Notes: generated by a model from the letters alone, not told the origin. Shown: positions 1-9,325, numbered from the stretch's first letter. The stretch is DNA of 64,000 nucleotides from Lewinellaceae bacterium (GCA_016711435.1 JADJSY010000032.1:1-64000); one strand, 5' to 3'. Program-made: numbers and translations.

Positions 1-60
1 CAATTGTTTCTCACTCATTTCAGATAGTCACCGTGGTTAGGAAAGGTGAAATGTTTTTTT

Positions 61-81
61 CAGCCGAACAGGGTTCGGCTG
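61..81 (-). other. Perfect 9-bp hairpin after ftsW
   Basis: The arms CAGCCGAAC and GTTCGGCTG flank a 3-nt loop directly after the ftsW stop codon. On the ftsW strand it is followed by an A-run, not a U-run, so it is not a classical terminator. It could be an RNA processing or stabilising hairpin. On the plus strand it is preceded by seven T. Confidence 0.4.
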
Positions 82-83
82 TA

Positions 84-1217
84 CTAATCCAAACTCTCAA
101 TAAACTTGCTCACACTCAAAATCATGCCCAGCGAAATACAGGTAAACAACATACTCGTTCCGCCCATCGAAATCATGGGCAGGGTGAGTCCCGTTGCCGG
201 TACCAGGTTCACATTCACTGCTATATTGGCCAATGCCTGAACGGTCAGGAGCAGGCTCAGCCCGATGGCCAGAAAAGCGCCGAATGCTTTGGGGCTTTTC
301 GTAACCAGTTTTACATTTCGGATAAAAAGCATCACATACAAAACCAGGATTGCCGTGCCGCCCAGCAGACCGTATTCTTCACAAATGATGGCGTAAATAA
401 AGTCGGCATTGCAGTAAGGCAGATAATTGCGCATCATGCTGTTGCCGGGGCCTTCGCCGATAATGCCTCCTTTGGCAATGGCAATTTTCGCCTGCTGCAC
501 CTGGTAACCGCCGTCTTCGCTGTGCAGGAAAGTCTGTACCCTTGAAATCCAGGTATCCACCCGGATCAGACCCGTTTCGGGGTACAACTGACCGAAAGCC
601 ACCATACCGGCAAACACCACCACGCCCAGCAAACCGAGCAGGAAAATATACTGCCAGCTCACACGACCCATAAACATGAGCAAGATGCAGGTCATGAACA
701 GCAGTAAAGCGGTACTCAGGTTGGCCGGAGCAATCAGTCCGCAAATAATCAGCACCGGCACGATGATCGGCAGAAACGCATCCTTGAAACTGCTGATGTA
801 TTCCTGTTTGCGCGTCAGTTCGCGGGCGATGTAAATGATCAGCGCGATTTTCGCAAACTCCGAAGGTTGAAAACTAAAACCTGCAAAACTGATCCATCGG
901 TTCGCATCGTTGATACTTGACCCGAAAAACAGGGTTATAGCCAGCAACGGCACAGCCAGCAACATCAAAAACGGTGCAATCTGCTGGTAGCGCCGGTAAT
1001 GCAACAAATGGCATACATACACCAGAAACAGTCCGAACGCCAGGCGCACCGTATGCGTCAGCAGGAACACCGTGGTGTTGCCGCCACGCGAGGTCCAGGC
1101 CGCCCAGCCGGATGCCGAATACACGGCCAGCATACTGAACAGGCTCAGTACGGCGATGATCATCCAGATGGTACGATCACCTCTTAATTCTGCTGCGATG
1201 CGGTTGCCGAGCGACAT
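84..1217 (-). CDS. ftsW: Cell division SEDS protein FtsW
   Basis: Inner-membrane SEDS-family protein that polymerises lipid II into septal peptidoglycan together with the transpeptidase FtsI. The 377-aa product has about ten hydrophobic segments and the family signatures PSEFAK (about residue 118) and PATGLTLPM followed by SMGGTS near the C-terminus. This is normal FtsW length. It follows murD in the dcw cluster, the usual Bacteroidota position, and murG would be expected past the left window edge. Its ATG lies a few bases from the GTGAGTA repeat element that fills the gap to murD. RodA is the alternative for this family, but the genomic context favours FtsW. Confidence 0.95.
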   Translation of the reverse strand: MSLGNRIAAELRGDRTIWMIIAVLSLFSMLAVYSASGWAAWTSRGGNTTVFLLTHTVRLAFGLFLVYVCHLLHYRRYQQIAPFLMLLAVPLLAITLFFGSSINDANRWISFAGFSFQPSEFAKIALIIYIARELTRKQEYISSFKDAFLPIIVPVLIICGLIAPANLSTALLLFMTCILLMFMGRVSWQYIFLLGLLGVVVFAGMVAFGQLYPETGLIRVDTWISRVQTFLHSEDGGYQVQQAKIAIAKGGIIGEGPGNSMMRNYLPYCNADFIYAIICEEYGLLGGTAILVLYVMLFIRNVKLVTKSPKAFGAFLAIGLSLLLTVQALANIAVNVNLVPATGLTLPMISMGGTSMLFTCISLGMILSVSKFIESLD

Positions 1218-1221
1218 TTTT

Positions 1222-1335
1222 GTGAGTAGTGAGTAGTGAGTAGTGAGTAGTGAGTAGTGAGTAGTGAGTAGTGAGTAGAATCGTGCCGGTCACTGTGAGT
1301 AATTGTATACTCACAACTCACTACTCACTACTCAC
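1222..1335. repeat. Heptamer hairpin element, GTGAGTA type
   Basis: About nine tandem GTGAGTA units (1222-1278) face about four complementary units (1311-1335) across a 30-nt loop. The element fills the whole gap between ftsW and murD, and the murD stop codon TGA is part of the first unit on the coding strand. Confidence 0.9.
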
Positions 1336-2754
1336 ATTAAAAAAACTGCTTGCCTGAACTGCTCCCCCCGATCCTCATAGTTCTTAAATAAATCGAAACT
1401 CGCACAGGCCGGACTTAACAAAACCGTATCGCCTTCTTCCGCCAGTTTTGCTGCTGCCTGTACTGCTTCTGATGCGCTTTTTGTTTCGACCATCGGCTTT
1501 TTCATTTTCCCGAAAGCCTTGATAATCTTCGAGTTATCTATGCCCATGCACACAATCGCTTTCACATTTTTTTTGACCAATTTTAAGATCGGTCCGTAAT
1601 CATTTCCTTTATCCTGTCCGCCGACGATCCACACAATCGGGGTATCCACGGCTTGCAGGGCGTAAAAAACCGAATCGACATTGGTGGCTTTGGAGTCGTT
1701 GATCCAGGTCACGCCATTGATCTCCGCCACGCGTTCCAGTCGGTGCGGCGGCGTTTCAAAACTGTACAATCCTTCTTCAATCAGCCCCGGTTCCGCGCCA
1801 AGTGCCAGCGCCGCGCGGATAGCGCAGGCGGCATTGAACAGGTTGTGGGGGCCTTTCAGGTTGGTGCTGGCTATATCGAAATTGTAGCTGCGGCCCACGC
1901 GGACGTAGCCGTTTTGCAGTTCGCTTTTGCGCACCCATTGTTTTTTACAGGTTACTGCCCGCGGATTGTCCGCGAGGTAGCGTTGTATATTCGGGTCGTT
2001 GGCATTCAGAATGCACAGGTCGCCGCGGCCCTGGTTCATGGCCACTCGGAACTTCGAGCGCACATAATGGTCCAACTGATACTCGTAGCGGTCCAGGTGA
2101 TCGGGCGTGATGTTCAGCAGCATGGATATTTTGGGCCGGAACTGCTGGATATCATCCAATTGAAAACTGGAAACTTCGAGGACATAAATGGGGGGCGAGG
2201 GATGAGGAATGAGGGATGGGGGTTGAGGGATGAGGGGTGAAGGGTGAAGGATGAGGATTGGGGGATGGGGGTTGGGGGATGAGGGATGAGGGTTGAGGGT
2301 TGAGTTTTCCAGAACCAGGCGGGCAAAGGAGTTGCCTACGTTGCCGCCTTTGTACACGTTTAGTCCGGCTGTTTTCAGCAGGTGGTATGTCAATTCTGTT
2401 GTCGTCGTTTTGCCATTGGAACCGGTGATCGCTATGATGCTGCATTTGCCGGCATAGCGATACCCGAGATTCTATTTCACCGATCACGTTGATGCCTTTG
2501 GCACGAACGGCCTGCATGAGTTCCGTTTTTTCCGGTATTCCCGGGCTTTTGATGATCTCATCGGCATTCAGGATGTTATCTAAGCTGTGTCCGTTTTCTT
2601 CCCAGGCGATACCATGCGCGTCTAATTCCTGTTTGTAAACGTCTTTGATGGGTCCTTTATCGGATACGAACACGTCGAACCCCTTCGCTTTGCCCAGAAG
2701 GGCCGCGCCTGTGCCGGATTCACCGGAGCCGAGTATGACTATTCGTTGATTCAT
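1332..2754 (-). CDS. murD: MurD ligase, frameshifted, with in-frame repeat insertion
   Basis: Cytoplasmic UDP-N-acetylmuramoyl-L-alanine:D-glutamate ligase. The N-terminal Rossmann domain (ILGSGESGTGAA) starts at ATG 2754. The reading frame must shift at about 2469, where one extra base breaks GEIEL/GYRYAGKC. The second frame then carries the Mur ATPase P-loop GSNGKTTTT, the motif YVLEVSSFQLDDI and the C-terminal ligase domain ending in QAVFLM. Between SFARLVLEN and YVLEVSSF lie about 39 extra residues rich in Pro, His, Ser and Leu, encoded by a heptamer repeat array (2190-2304); the family normally has only a few residues here. The gene is essential, so the frameshift is probably a sequence error, whereas the insertion keeps frame and may be real. 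The stop codon lies in the downstream GTGAGTA repeat. Confidence 0.9.
2190..2304. repeat. Heptamer array GGGATGA/GGGTTGA inside murD
   Basis: About sixteen imperfect 7-nt units, G-rich on the plus strand. On the murD coding strand the C-rich complement has no stop codon in any of the three frames, so it is translated as a Pro/His/Ser/Leu-rich stretch of about 39 residues. The same unit occurs after the sugar dehydrogenase gene at 28880-28906. Confidence 0.9.
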
Positions 2755-2805
2755 ATTTAGATTTGACTTAGATGTTTTTCTCTGCTTGCGCAGCGTTAGA
2801 TTTCA

Positions 2806-2855
2806 CCCTGCTTGCGCAGGGATGGGTCCCTGGATTTTGCGGATTAGGCGGATTT
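2806..2855 (+). repeat. Left inverted repeat of GxxExxY cassette
   Basis: Nearly identical, as the reverse complement, to 3307-3358 (about 50 bp, starting CCTGCTTGCGCAGGG and ending AGGCGGATTTT). The pair encloses only the GxxExxY gene. Confidence 0.85.
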
Positions 2856-2864
2856 TTGCGGATT

Positions 2865-3269
2865 TTATTTTTGATTGCGTTGAAGATTTTTTTTTCGTTC
2901 GTTGCTCCAGGTTTTTCGTTCAAATTTTGGTTCCAGTCCGAAATTGATCAGAAGGCCCACTTCCATATTTGTTGCTTTCAGGTAATTGACTAATTGTTTT
3001 TCATGCGCTTCCGTTAATGTGGCTACGGCTTTCAGTTCTACTATCACTGCTCCATTGATTAGAAGATCTGCGTAGTAATTACCAATTAGCCTTCCGTTCC
3101 GATACACCTTGATACTTTTCTGCGCTTCGACTTTCAAACCTCTTTCGAGTAATTCAAAATACAGGGCATTCTGATAAACCCTTTCCAAAAAACCATATCC
3201 CAGGTCGTTGTACACATCGTAATAAGCCCCGATCACCTGTTCGGTGATCTCCCTGTGTTTGAGTTCCAT
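2865..3269 (-). CDS. GxxExxY family protein, PD-(D/E)XK nuclease-like
   Basis: A 134-aa protein of the GxxExxY family (PDDEXK_3). The name motif reads GYGFLERVY near residue 24, and the PD-(D/E)XK-like core reads ADLLINGAVIVELKA (Asp, then Glu-x-Lys). The biochemical role of the family is not established; a nuclease fold is inferred from the motif. I start it at ATG 3269 (MELKHREIT), because the longer open frame to 3362 only translates the flanking inverted repeat. The gene sits between mraY and murD, where no such gene belongs, and is bracketed by ~50-bp inverted repeats, which suggests insertion as a cassette. The polyA-rich 3' end gives a Lys/Asn/Arg-rich tail. Confidence 0.85.
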   Translation of the reverse strand: MELKHREITEQVIGAYYDVYNDLGYGFLERVYQNALYFELLERGLKVEAQKSIKVYRNGRLIGNYYADLLINGAVIVELKAVATLTEAHEKQLVNYLKATNMEVGLLINFGLEPKFERKTWSNERKKNLQRNQK

Positions 3270-3306
3270 AAATGAAGATGTTTGATTATGAATAGAAAAG
3301 ATCAAT

Positions 3307-3358
3307 AAAATCCGCCTAATCCGCAAAATCCAGGGACCCATCCCCTGCGCAAGCAGGG
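3307..3358 (-). repeat. Right inverted repeat of GxxExxY cassette
   Basis: Reverse complement of 2806-2855 with very few differences. It ends a few bases before the mraY stop codon and may mark the outer edge of an inserted cassette. Confidence 0.85.
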
Positions 3359-3366
3359 GCATAATC

Positions 3367-4626
3367 TCACCGGATCTTAAGCGTCACAATCGTTATCACC
3401 GCCAGCATCACCTGCACAATCCAGAACCGCACAGAAATCGTCACCTCGTGGAAACCCTGTTTCTGGTAGTGGTGGTGCAGCGGCGCCATCAGAAACACCC
3501 GTCGGCCTTCCCCGTACTTGCGTTTCGTGTATTTGAAATACCAGACCTGAATGATCACCGACAGGCTTTCGATCAGGAACACGCCGCAGAGCAACGGAAT
3601 CAGCAGCTCTTTGCGCAGTATGATGGCCATTGCTGCTATAATTCCACCCAGCGTCAGACTACCTGTATCGCCCATAAAAACCCGGGCCGGAAACACATTG
3701 TACCATAAAAAACCAAAACACCCACCCAGCAGACAAGCCGCGAAAATCACCAGTTCGCCGCTGTACGGGATGTATAGTATTTTCAAAAAATCAGCCGCCA
3801 CAGAGTTGCCGCTCAGGTAGGCCAGGATGCCCAGCGCCGTTATGACAATGGCTGAAACGCCGGCTGCCTGCCCGTCGAGCCCGTCCGTCAGATTGGCGCC
3901 GTTGCTCACTGCCGTGATGACTAAAATTGCCATAATCACAAACAGGATCGAACTCAGGCCCCGCGCATTGTCGCCCAAAAACCACATCAGCCGCGAGTAG
4001 TCCAGTTCATTGTTTTTGAAAAACGGGACATTGGTGATCGGCGCCTTCACATACACCATTTCCTTGTACGTATTCGGGGCGGTGTTGTCTTTGACAAACA
4101 AGGTTTCCGTCACCCGGTAACCGAATTGTTCCGCTGCCTGAGGTTCCATACGCACCACCACTTCGTCGTTTACCAGCATCGTGATCCCCACAATCAGGCC
4201 CAGGCCCACCTGCCCCATAATCTTGAAAATCCCCTTCAGTCCTTTTTTATCCTTTTTAAATACCTTGATGTAATCGTCCACAAACCCGATTCCGAACATC
4301 CAGACCGTGCTAAAAAGCATCAGCAGGATATAGACATTGTCGAGCCGAGCCATCAGCAGGCAGGGCACCAGGGTTGCCGCAACGATGATGATGCCGCCCA
4401 TCGTAGGTGTGCCGGCCTTGGAAATCTGGCCTGCCAGACCCAGGTCGCGCACCGTCTCGCCAATCTGCATCGAGCGCAACCACTTGATGATCCATTTGCC
4501 GATAATCATAGAGATCACCAGCGACAAAATCATGGCCACCCCCGCCCTGAACGAGATATACTGGAACAAGCCGGCCCCGGGCAGGTCGTACGTTTTTTTC
4601 AGATATTCAAAAAGATAGTACAGCAT
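3367..4626 (-). CDS. mraY: MraY phospho-MurNAc-pentapeptide transferase
   Basis: Integral membrane enzyme that moves phospho-MurNAc-pentapeptide from the UDP-linked precursor to undecaprenyl phosphate, giving lipid I. The 419-aa sequence has about ten membrane segments and the catalytic signatures GFVDDYIK (Asp pair, about residue 116), NLTDGLDG (about 243) and MAPLHHHYQ (about 377). A periplasmic or linker insert with little conservation (about residues 160-210) is usual in Bacteroidota MraY. It sits after murE in the dcw cluster. The downstream neighbour should be murD but is here preceded by the inserted GxxExxY cassette. Confidence 0.96.
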   Translation of the reverse strand: MLYYLFEYLKKTYDLPGAGLFQYISFRAGVAMILSLVISMIIGKWIIKWLRSMQIGETVRDLGLAGQISKAGTPTMGGIIIVAATLVPCLLMARLDNVYILLMLFSTVWMFGIGFVDDYIKVFKKDKKGLKGIFKIMGQVGLGLIVGITMLVNDEVVVRMEPQAAEQFGYRVTETLFVKDNTAPNTYKEMVYVKAPITNVPFFKNNELDYSRLMWFLGDNARGLSSILFVIMAILVITAVSNGANLTDGLDGQAAGVSAIVITALGILAYLSGNSVAADFLKILYIPYSGELVIFAACLLGGCFGFLWYNVFPARVFMGDTGSLTLGGIIAAMAIILRKELLIPLLCGVFLIESLSVIIQVWYFKYTKRKYGEGRRVFLMAPLHHHYQKQGFHEVTISVRFWIVQVMLAVITIVTLKIR

Positions 4627-4746
4627 TTTTTTGAATGATAAAAGATGGATAAAGGCAACTAACTAATTGATTGTCAATTATTTTACCCACCTGAACAAGT
4701 TGAGTTTTTCGTTTTAAAGGGTTGTGGATCAGGGCTTTTTGAATTG

Positions 4747-4772
4747 GCTGCAGGGCGCTCTTACAGCGCCCG
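4747..4772. other. GC-rich hairpin between murE and mraY
   Basis: GGGCGCT and AGCGCCC pair across a 5-nt loop, with GCAGG and CCTGC just outside. It lies in the 272-bp gap between mraY and murE. No U-run follows closely, so a terminator function is uncertain. Confidence 0.4.
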
Positions 4773-4811
4773 CAACCTGCTCAAAAAATAGTCCCTCCAC
4801 TATTATATCTT

Positions 4812-4901
4812 AGAGGTGAGAGGTGAGAAGTGAGAGGGTGAGAGCCGATTTAGATTCCACCATTCCCTTTTGACCACTCACTATTCACCACTCACTACTC
4901 A
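4812..4901. repeat. Heptamer hairpin element, GTGAGAG/GTGAGTA type
   Basis: The left arm (4812-4845) has GAGGTGA-like units and the right arm (4873-4901) has CTCACTA-like units. The murE stop codon TGA is the start of the right arm when read on the coding strand. Confidence 0.8.
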
Positions 4902-6362
4902 CGATTCACGCATCCATTTCACCAGCACTTCTTTATCATCAAAAGGATATTTCACCCCGTTGATGTCCTGGTATTTTTCGTGTCCTTTACCCGCCACCAC
5001 AATCACATCCTGCGGGCCTGCGAGGCGGACCGCCGTTTTGATGGCCTGCTCCCTGTCCTGGATCACCAGCGTTTTTTTTAATCCTTCGGCGTCCAGTCCC
5101 GCTTCCATATCGCGCAGAATAGCCGCCGGGTCTTCCGTGCGCGGGTTGTCGCTGGTCAGGATCAGTTGATCGCTGAAGCGGGCGCAGATTTGTGCCATCA
5201 GTGGGCGTTTGGTTTTATCGCGGTCGCCGCCTGCGCCGGTCACCGTAATGATTCCGGCGTTTTTCTTTTTCAATTTCAATACCGTTTCCAGCACCTTTTC
5301 CAGGGCATCGGGCGTATGGGCGTAGTCGACAATGGCAATACAACCCGGTTTTCCCGGATGGTTGATATAATCGAACCGCCCTTCCGCACCGCGCAGATCG
5401 CTGAGCACTGTGAGGATTTCCGCTTTACTCAATCCGGTTTGCAGCAACTGCGCCACTGCATAAGCTGCCGTCAGGTTATAGGCATTGAATTCGCCGATCA
5501 TTCGGGCGACCAATTGTTCGCCGTCGATGTGCAGATGCAGCCCGGAAAGGCTGTTTTCAATAATTTTTGCCTTAAAATCTGCCGGTTTTTTGAGTCCGTA
5601 GGTGTACGCGGACGCTTTGGTATTTTGCAGCATTACGGCGCCGTTTCGGTCGTCGTTATTGATGAGCGCGAAGGCCGTTTTAGGCAAATCGTCAAAGAAC
5701 TTCTTTTTGGCATCGCGGTATTCCGCGAAGGTTTTATGGTAATCGAGGTGGTCGTGCGTAAGGTTGGAAAACACCCCGCCGGCAAACCGGGCGCCGGCAA
5801 TCCGGCGCTGGTGAACGGCATGGCTACTTACTTCCATAAACACATAGTTGCAACCCGCATCCGCCATCATGCGCAACCATTCCTGCAAGCGCACGGCATC
5901 GGGCGTGGTATGCGTACTCGGCAGCACCTCCTCCCCTATCCTGTTTTCCACCGTGCCGATGAGGCCGCATTTGTAACCCAGCCGGGTAAAAAGTTGCCAC
6001 AGCAAAGTGACCGTCGTTGTTTTGCCGTTGGTACCGGTAATGCCCACCAATTCCAGATCGTCCGAAGGATGCCGGTAAAAATTGGAAGCCATCAGTCCGA
6101 GCGCTTCCGAAGAATCTTTCACAAGCACCCGTACAACCGATCCGGAATCGGTAAATTCGGTTTCCGCTACAATCGCCTTCGCCCCTTTTTCAATCGCTTT
6201 GTCAATGAACGCATGCCCGTCCGCCGCCGCGCCCCTGACTGCCACAAACACATCGCCCGGCTGCACCGTGCGCGAATCGAAGCGGATTGCGCCGACTTCG
6301 ATGGCAGTGTTGCCGTGGATGTCCTGTGTAGGGACGTTTTGGAGCAGCGTATCTAATCTCAT
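4899..6362 (-). CDS. murE: MurE UDP-MurNAc-tripeptide ligase, meso-DAP type
   Basis: Cytoplasmic ATP-dependent ligase that adds the third amino acid to UDP-MurNAc-L-Ala-D-Glu. The 487-aa product has the N-terminal UDP-binding domain, the P-loop GITGTNGKTTT (about residue 109) and the C-terminal motif DNPRTEDP (about 404), whose DNPR signature marks meso-diaminopimelate specificity. It lies between ftsI and mraY, the common Bacteroidota order. The product ends WMRES, and the TGA stop belongs to the first unit of the following GTGAGTA repeat. Confidence 0.96.
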   Translation of the reverse strand: MRLDTLLQNVPTQDIHGNTAIEVGAIRFDSRTVQPGDVFVAVRGAAADGHAFIDKAIEKGAKAIVAETEFTDSGSVVRVLVKDSSEALGLMASNFYRHPSDDLELVGITGTNGKTTTVTLLWQLFTRLGYKCGLIGTVENRIGEEVLPSTHTTPDAVRLQEWLRMMADAGCNYVFMEVSSHAVHQRRIAGARFAGGVFSNLTHDHLDYHKTFAEYRDAKKKFFDDLPKTAFALINNDDRNGAVMLQNTKASAYTYGLKKPADFKAKIIENSLSGLHLHIDGEQLVARMIGEFNAYNLTAAYAVAQLLQTGLSKAEILTVLSDLRGAEGRFDYINHPGKPGCIAIVDYAHTPDALEKVLETVLKLKKKNAGIITVTGAGGDRDKTKRPLMAQICARFSDQLILTSDNPRTEDPAAILRDMEAGLDAEGLKKTLVIQDREQAIKTAVRLAGPQDVIVVAGKGHEKYQDINGVKYPFDDKEVLVKWMRES

Positions 6363-6364
6363 TT

Positions 6365-6474
6365 TCGTTTTTAGTTTTTAGTTTTTGGTGTTTCGTGTTG
6401 CTTCGCTTTTGGCAACCGTGAGTAGTTCAGGCAATGCGCCCCAAACACGAAACACCAAACACTAAACACGCTAT
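6365..6474. repeat. Heptamer hairpin element, TTTGGTG type
   Basis: TTTTTAG/TTTGGTG/TTTCGTG units on the left and CCAAACAC-type units on the right flank a core containing GCTTCGCTTTTGGCAAC and GTAGTTCAGGCAATG. It fills the gap between the murE start and the ftsI stop. The core recurs at 8690-8790, 10260-10310 and 35550-35590. Confidence 0.85.
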
Positions 6475-8617
6475 TCATTCCAGAAACAACACACACACCT
6501 GTCCCCCGCCCGCCTTCGTTCCCGGCGCCAGGCTCTGCCTGCGCACCTTTCCTACGCCCTGTACTTTCACCCGGCAGCCCCTGTTTTCCAGCAGGTAAAT
6601 CGCATCTTTCAACCCCATTCCAATGACCGACGGAATCGTCTTATCCGGTACGGTGCGGTGCTGCACCAGCAGGGAGTCGCCCCGTTCGGCAGTGATGACC
6701 GCCCATTCCGGCAGGTCGTTTTCTCTGAAATAATCGATGTCCAGCCATTTCAGGCTACTCCTGATATCCTCCGTGGCGCCTGCATCATATGTTGGCAATC
6801 TGGCGGTGGCTAATTTTTCTTTCGGCTTTGCATTCACGGGCACGTGCAATTCGGCTTTCATGGCAAAACACTTATCCGCGATGGCCCGAAAAACAGGCGC
6901 CGCCACTTCTGCGCCATGATAACCGCCGCGTTCCGGCTCGCTGATCACGACGATACAGGAATAAACAGGGTTTTCGGCGGGGAAAAACCCGCAAAAACCT
7001 GCCTGGTGGCGAATACCTTTGGAAGCGCGGAATTTGTGGTAATTCAATTGCGCCGTACCCGTTTTCCCGGCAATGGTATAATTCGCCGACTCGATATTGC
7101 GGGCCGTACCTTTGGTGACTACCGTTTGTAACAAATCTTTGGCACGGGTCAGGGTGCTTTTGGAAGCAATGCTCCGCTGCACCACCGTCGGGCGGAATTC
7201 TTTTACGATTTCTCCATATCGCTCGGTGCGCTGCACGATATAAGGTTTCATCATACGTCCGTCGTTGGCTACCGCATTATAAAAAGTGAGCAATTGCAGC
7301 GGCGTCATCAATAACTCGTACCCAATACTCATCCAGGGCAGTGATGTACCCGACCACTCACTTTTGGGGTCTTTCGGATTTTTTACAATCGGCGCTTCTT
7401 CCCCACCCACTTCAATACCGGTCGGCAAATCGAGGCCGAAATCGCGGATATGCTGAACGAAAGCGGAAGGGTTCGTTTTAAAAAACTGCTGGGCCAGGGT
7501 GGCGGTACCTACGTTGGATGAACGGGCAAATACCTCCCGAATCGTCATGGAATCCAGCCCATGCGGCTCTGCGTCCTGCAATTCTTCATCGTATATCTTT
7601 ACTTTCCCCCATAGACGGGTATTTTCTCATCCAGATCGTTCAGTTTGCCCGCTTCCATCATGGCCATGAAGGATGCCAGTTTGAACATCGAACCCGGCTC
7701 TACCCGCTCCCCGACGGCATAATTGTAGGTTTCCCACCAGCCTTCGGGTGTTCGGCCTATATTGGCGATGGCCCGGATTTTTCCGGTTTTAACTTCCATC
7801 ACAATGGCGCAGCCGTGGTCTGCGTTGTGTGTTTTGCAGGCATTGAGCAGGGCCGTTTCAGCCACATCCTGGATATTAATATCGAGGGTCGTTATCACAT
7901 CGTCGCCGGCTTCGGGTTCTATTTCCGCCAGATCATTCACCGGGATATAAACATCGCCGGGCACCCGGATCATCAGTTGTTTGCCTTCTTTACCTTCCAG
8001 AATATTGTTAAAACTCCCTTCCAGACCCACCGGGAGTGCACCGTCACGGGTGTATCCGATGGTGCGTTGCGCCAGAATTTTGAACGGGCGTTCGCGGCGG
8101 TTTTTTGTTCCATAATAAATCCGCCTTTGAAACGGCCCTCCCTGAATATGGGGAAACTCTTGACCATTAAGGCTTTATTGTACGGCAGGTCTTTGGCGAT
8201 CGGCACGTAGCGAATGCCCCTCGTTTCGGGTGGCGCGGCGCGCAACTGCACCAGCCAGTCGCGGTAAGCGCCGGGCGTGTATTGCTGATCTACATAAGTA
8301 GACAGGAGCCATGCGAGGCTGTCGACCGACTGTGCGTTAAAAATATCATCCGTCAGACCTTCTGCTTTTGCATCAAAATGTATGTCAAAGAACGGCAGCG
8401 AAGTAGCCAGCAGACTTCCGTCGTCGGCCAGGATATTGCCGCGCTGCGACGGTGCATCCACCCATTTCACATACAGGCTGTCCGCTTTTGCCTCCCATTT
8501 GGGGGCATCGGTAACGGTCAGCCGGAACAATTGCATGAATATCGCAACAGCCACAAGCAGGATCAGTGCCGCTACTGCGTACACCCTGACCAAGACTTCG
8601 TTTTTGATATTCAACAT
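6475..8617 (-). CDS. ftsI: FtsI/PBP3-type transpeptidase with two frameshifts
   Basis: Septal class B penicillin-binding protein that cross-links peptidoglycan made by FtsW. Three overlapping frames join into about 714 aa: a short cytoplasmic N-terminus, one membrane anchor (about residues 8-28), the PBP dimerisation domain, and the transpeptidase domain with SMFK (catalytic Ser), SSN and KTGT. A PASTA-like domain ends the protein (PDKTIPSVIGMGLKDAI). The breaks are a one-base deletion in a T-run at 8101-8106 (EQKNRRERP is restored by a seventh A on the coding strand) and one at about 7603-7610 (VYGGKVKIYDEEL is restored by one base). Both are in homopolymers of an essential gene, so sequencing error is likely. 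Confidence 0.93.
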
Positions 8618-8618
8618 T

Positions 8619-8857
8619 TTTTATGGTGTTTCGTGTTTGGTATATGGTGTTTCGGGGTGCTTCGTTTTTGGTGTTTAGTGTTTAGTGTTTTGGGGTGCTT
8701 CGATTTTAGTGTTTCGTGTTTAGTGTTTAGTGTTTCGGGGTGCTTCGATTTTGGCAACTGTGGGTAGTTCAGGCAACGTGCTCCAAACACGAAAAACCAA
8801 ACACCAAACACTGCCAAAGGCGAAGCGCCCTAAACACGAAAAACCAAACACCAAACA
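8619..8857. repeat. Heptamer hairpin element, TTTGGTG type, long
   Basis: Tandem TTTGGTG/TTTCGTG/TTTAGTG units on the left half and CCAAACAC units on the right half fill the entire gap between the ftsI start and the ftsL stop. The core has GCTTCGATTTTGGCAAC and GTAGTTCAGGCAA. The ftsL stop TAG is the end of the right arm. Confidence 0.9.
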
Positions 8858-9167
8858 CTATTTTACCAGTATCACCTTCGGGCCTTTATTCTCCAAATCC
8901 AGTCCCACCGGTTCCAGGCTGGCGTCCATCTGGCTTTGCATGGATTTGTACATGGTTTCGCTTTTGATGGAGGTATATTCCCATTTCAACTCTTTGATTT
9001 CCTTTTGAACCTGCTGAATACCCCGCACGATTTTTTTCAGCAAAATGCGAATTGGCGATGTACACAATCCCCAAAAAACCCAGAAACAGCAGGTACGAAA
9101 AGTTGCCGAAAACAAGGTCTGTCGTTTTCTGACTGACGTTGAAGGCTGCAAGCATTTTATTTGCCAT
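8858..9167 (-). CDS. ftsL: FtsL-like division protein, frameshifted
   Basis: Small bitopic membrane protein in the ftsL position between rsmH and ftsI. The first frame gives MANKMLAAFNVSQKTTD, then a membrane helix (FSYLLFLGFLGIVYIAN, about residues 22-40), then HFAEK. The frame changes at the T-run 9031-9037, and the second frame continues IVRGIQQVQKEIKELKWEYTSIKSETM, a coiled-coil-like segment ending in KVILVK. The joined product is about 102 aa, typical for Bacteroidota FtsL. Six or nine A on the coding strand instead of seven would restore the frame. Identity rests on position and topology, since the family is poorly conserved. Confidence 0.82.
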
Positions 9168-9172
9168 TTTTC

Positions 9173-9207
9173 TGTGTGTTTTTGTTATTCGTTATTGGTT
9201 ATTCGTG
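9173..9207. repeat. Heptamer units GTTATTC upstream of ftsL
   Basis: Units of the form GTTATTC/GTTATTG directly before the ftsL start. The related array at 33942-34030 lies directly before lysS, and both are followed by the same conserved block. Confidence 0.7.
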
Positions 9208-9258
9208 TTGATAATCAAGCGCTTACAAAGAATTTAGCCAAAACTAATTTTGCACACC
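9208..9258 (-). promoter_or_regulatory. Conserved block and putative promoter of ftsL
   Basis: It contains the palindrome TTGATAATCAA (9208-9218) and, on the minus strand, TAGTTTTG (9239-9246), which matches the Bacteroidota -7 element TAnnTTTG. About 48 bp here align with 34030-34077 upstream of lysS. No well-spaced TTG (-33) was found, so the promoter call is tentative. Confidence 0.45.
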
Positions 9259-9284
9259 TACTCAAATCCGAACAATGGGCCGCT

Positions 9285-9325
9285 TCCTCTCACCTTCTCA
9301 CCTCTCACTTCTCACTTCTTTTTTC
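9285..9325. repeat. Heptamer units CTCACTT at the rsmH 3' end
   Basis: CTCACCT/CTCACTT units run into the end of rsmH, and the rsmH stop codon TGA and its last Lys codon lie in the repeat. The opposite arm is not obvious here. Confidence 0.65.

Noticed and set aside
1222..1335. CRISPR array for the regularly repeated DNA
   Set aside because: The units are 7 nt in direct tandem with no spacers, arranged as inverted arms; no cas genes are in the window.
4899..4901. Rho-independent terminator role for all heptamer hairpins
   Set aside because: Most lack a U-run after the stem and many lie inside the dcw operon, where full termination would be lethal.
6475..8617. True pseudogenes for ftsI, murD, ftsL, parE and lysS
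   Set aside because: Each is essential, full-length otherwise, and broken by a single base, mostly in a homopolymer. Sequence error is the simpler reading.
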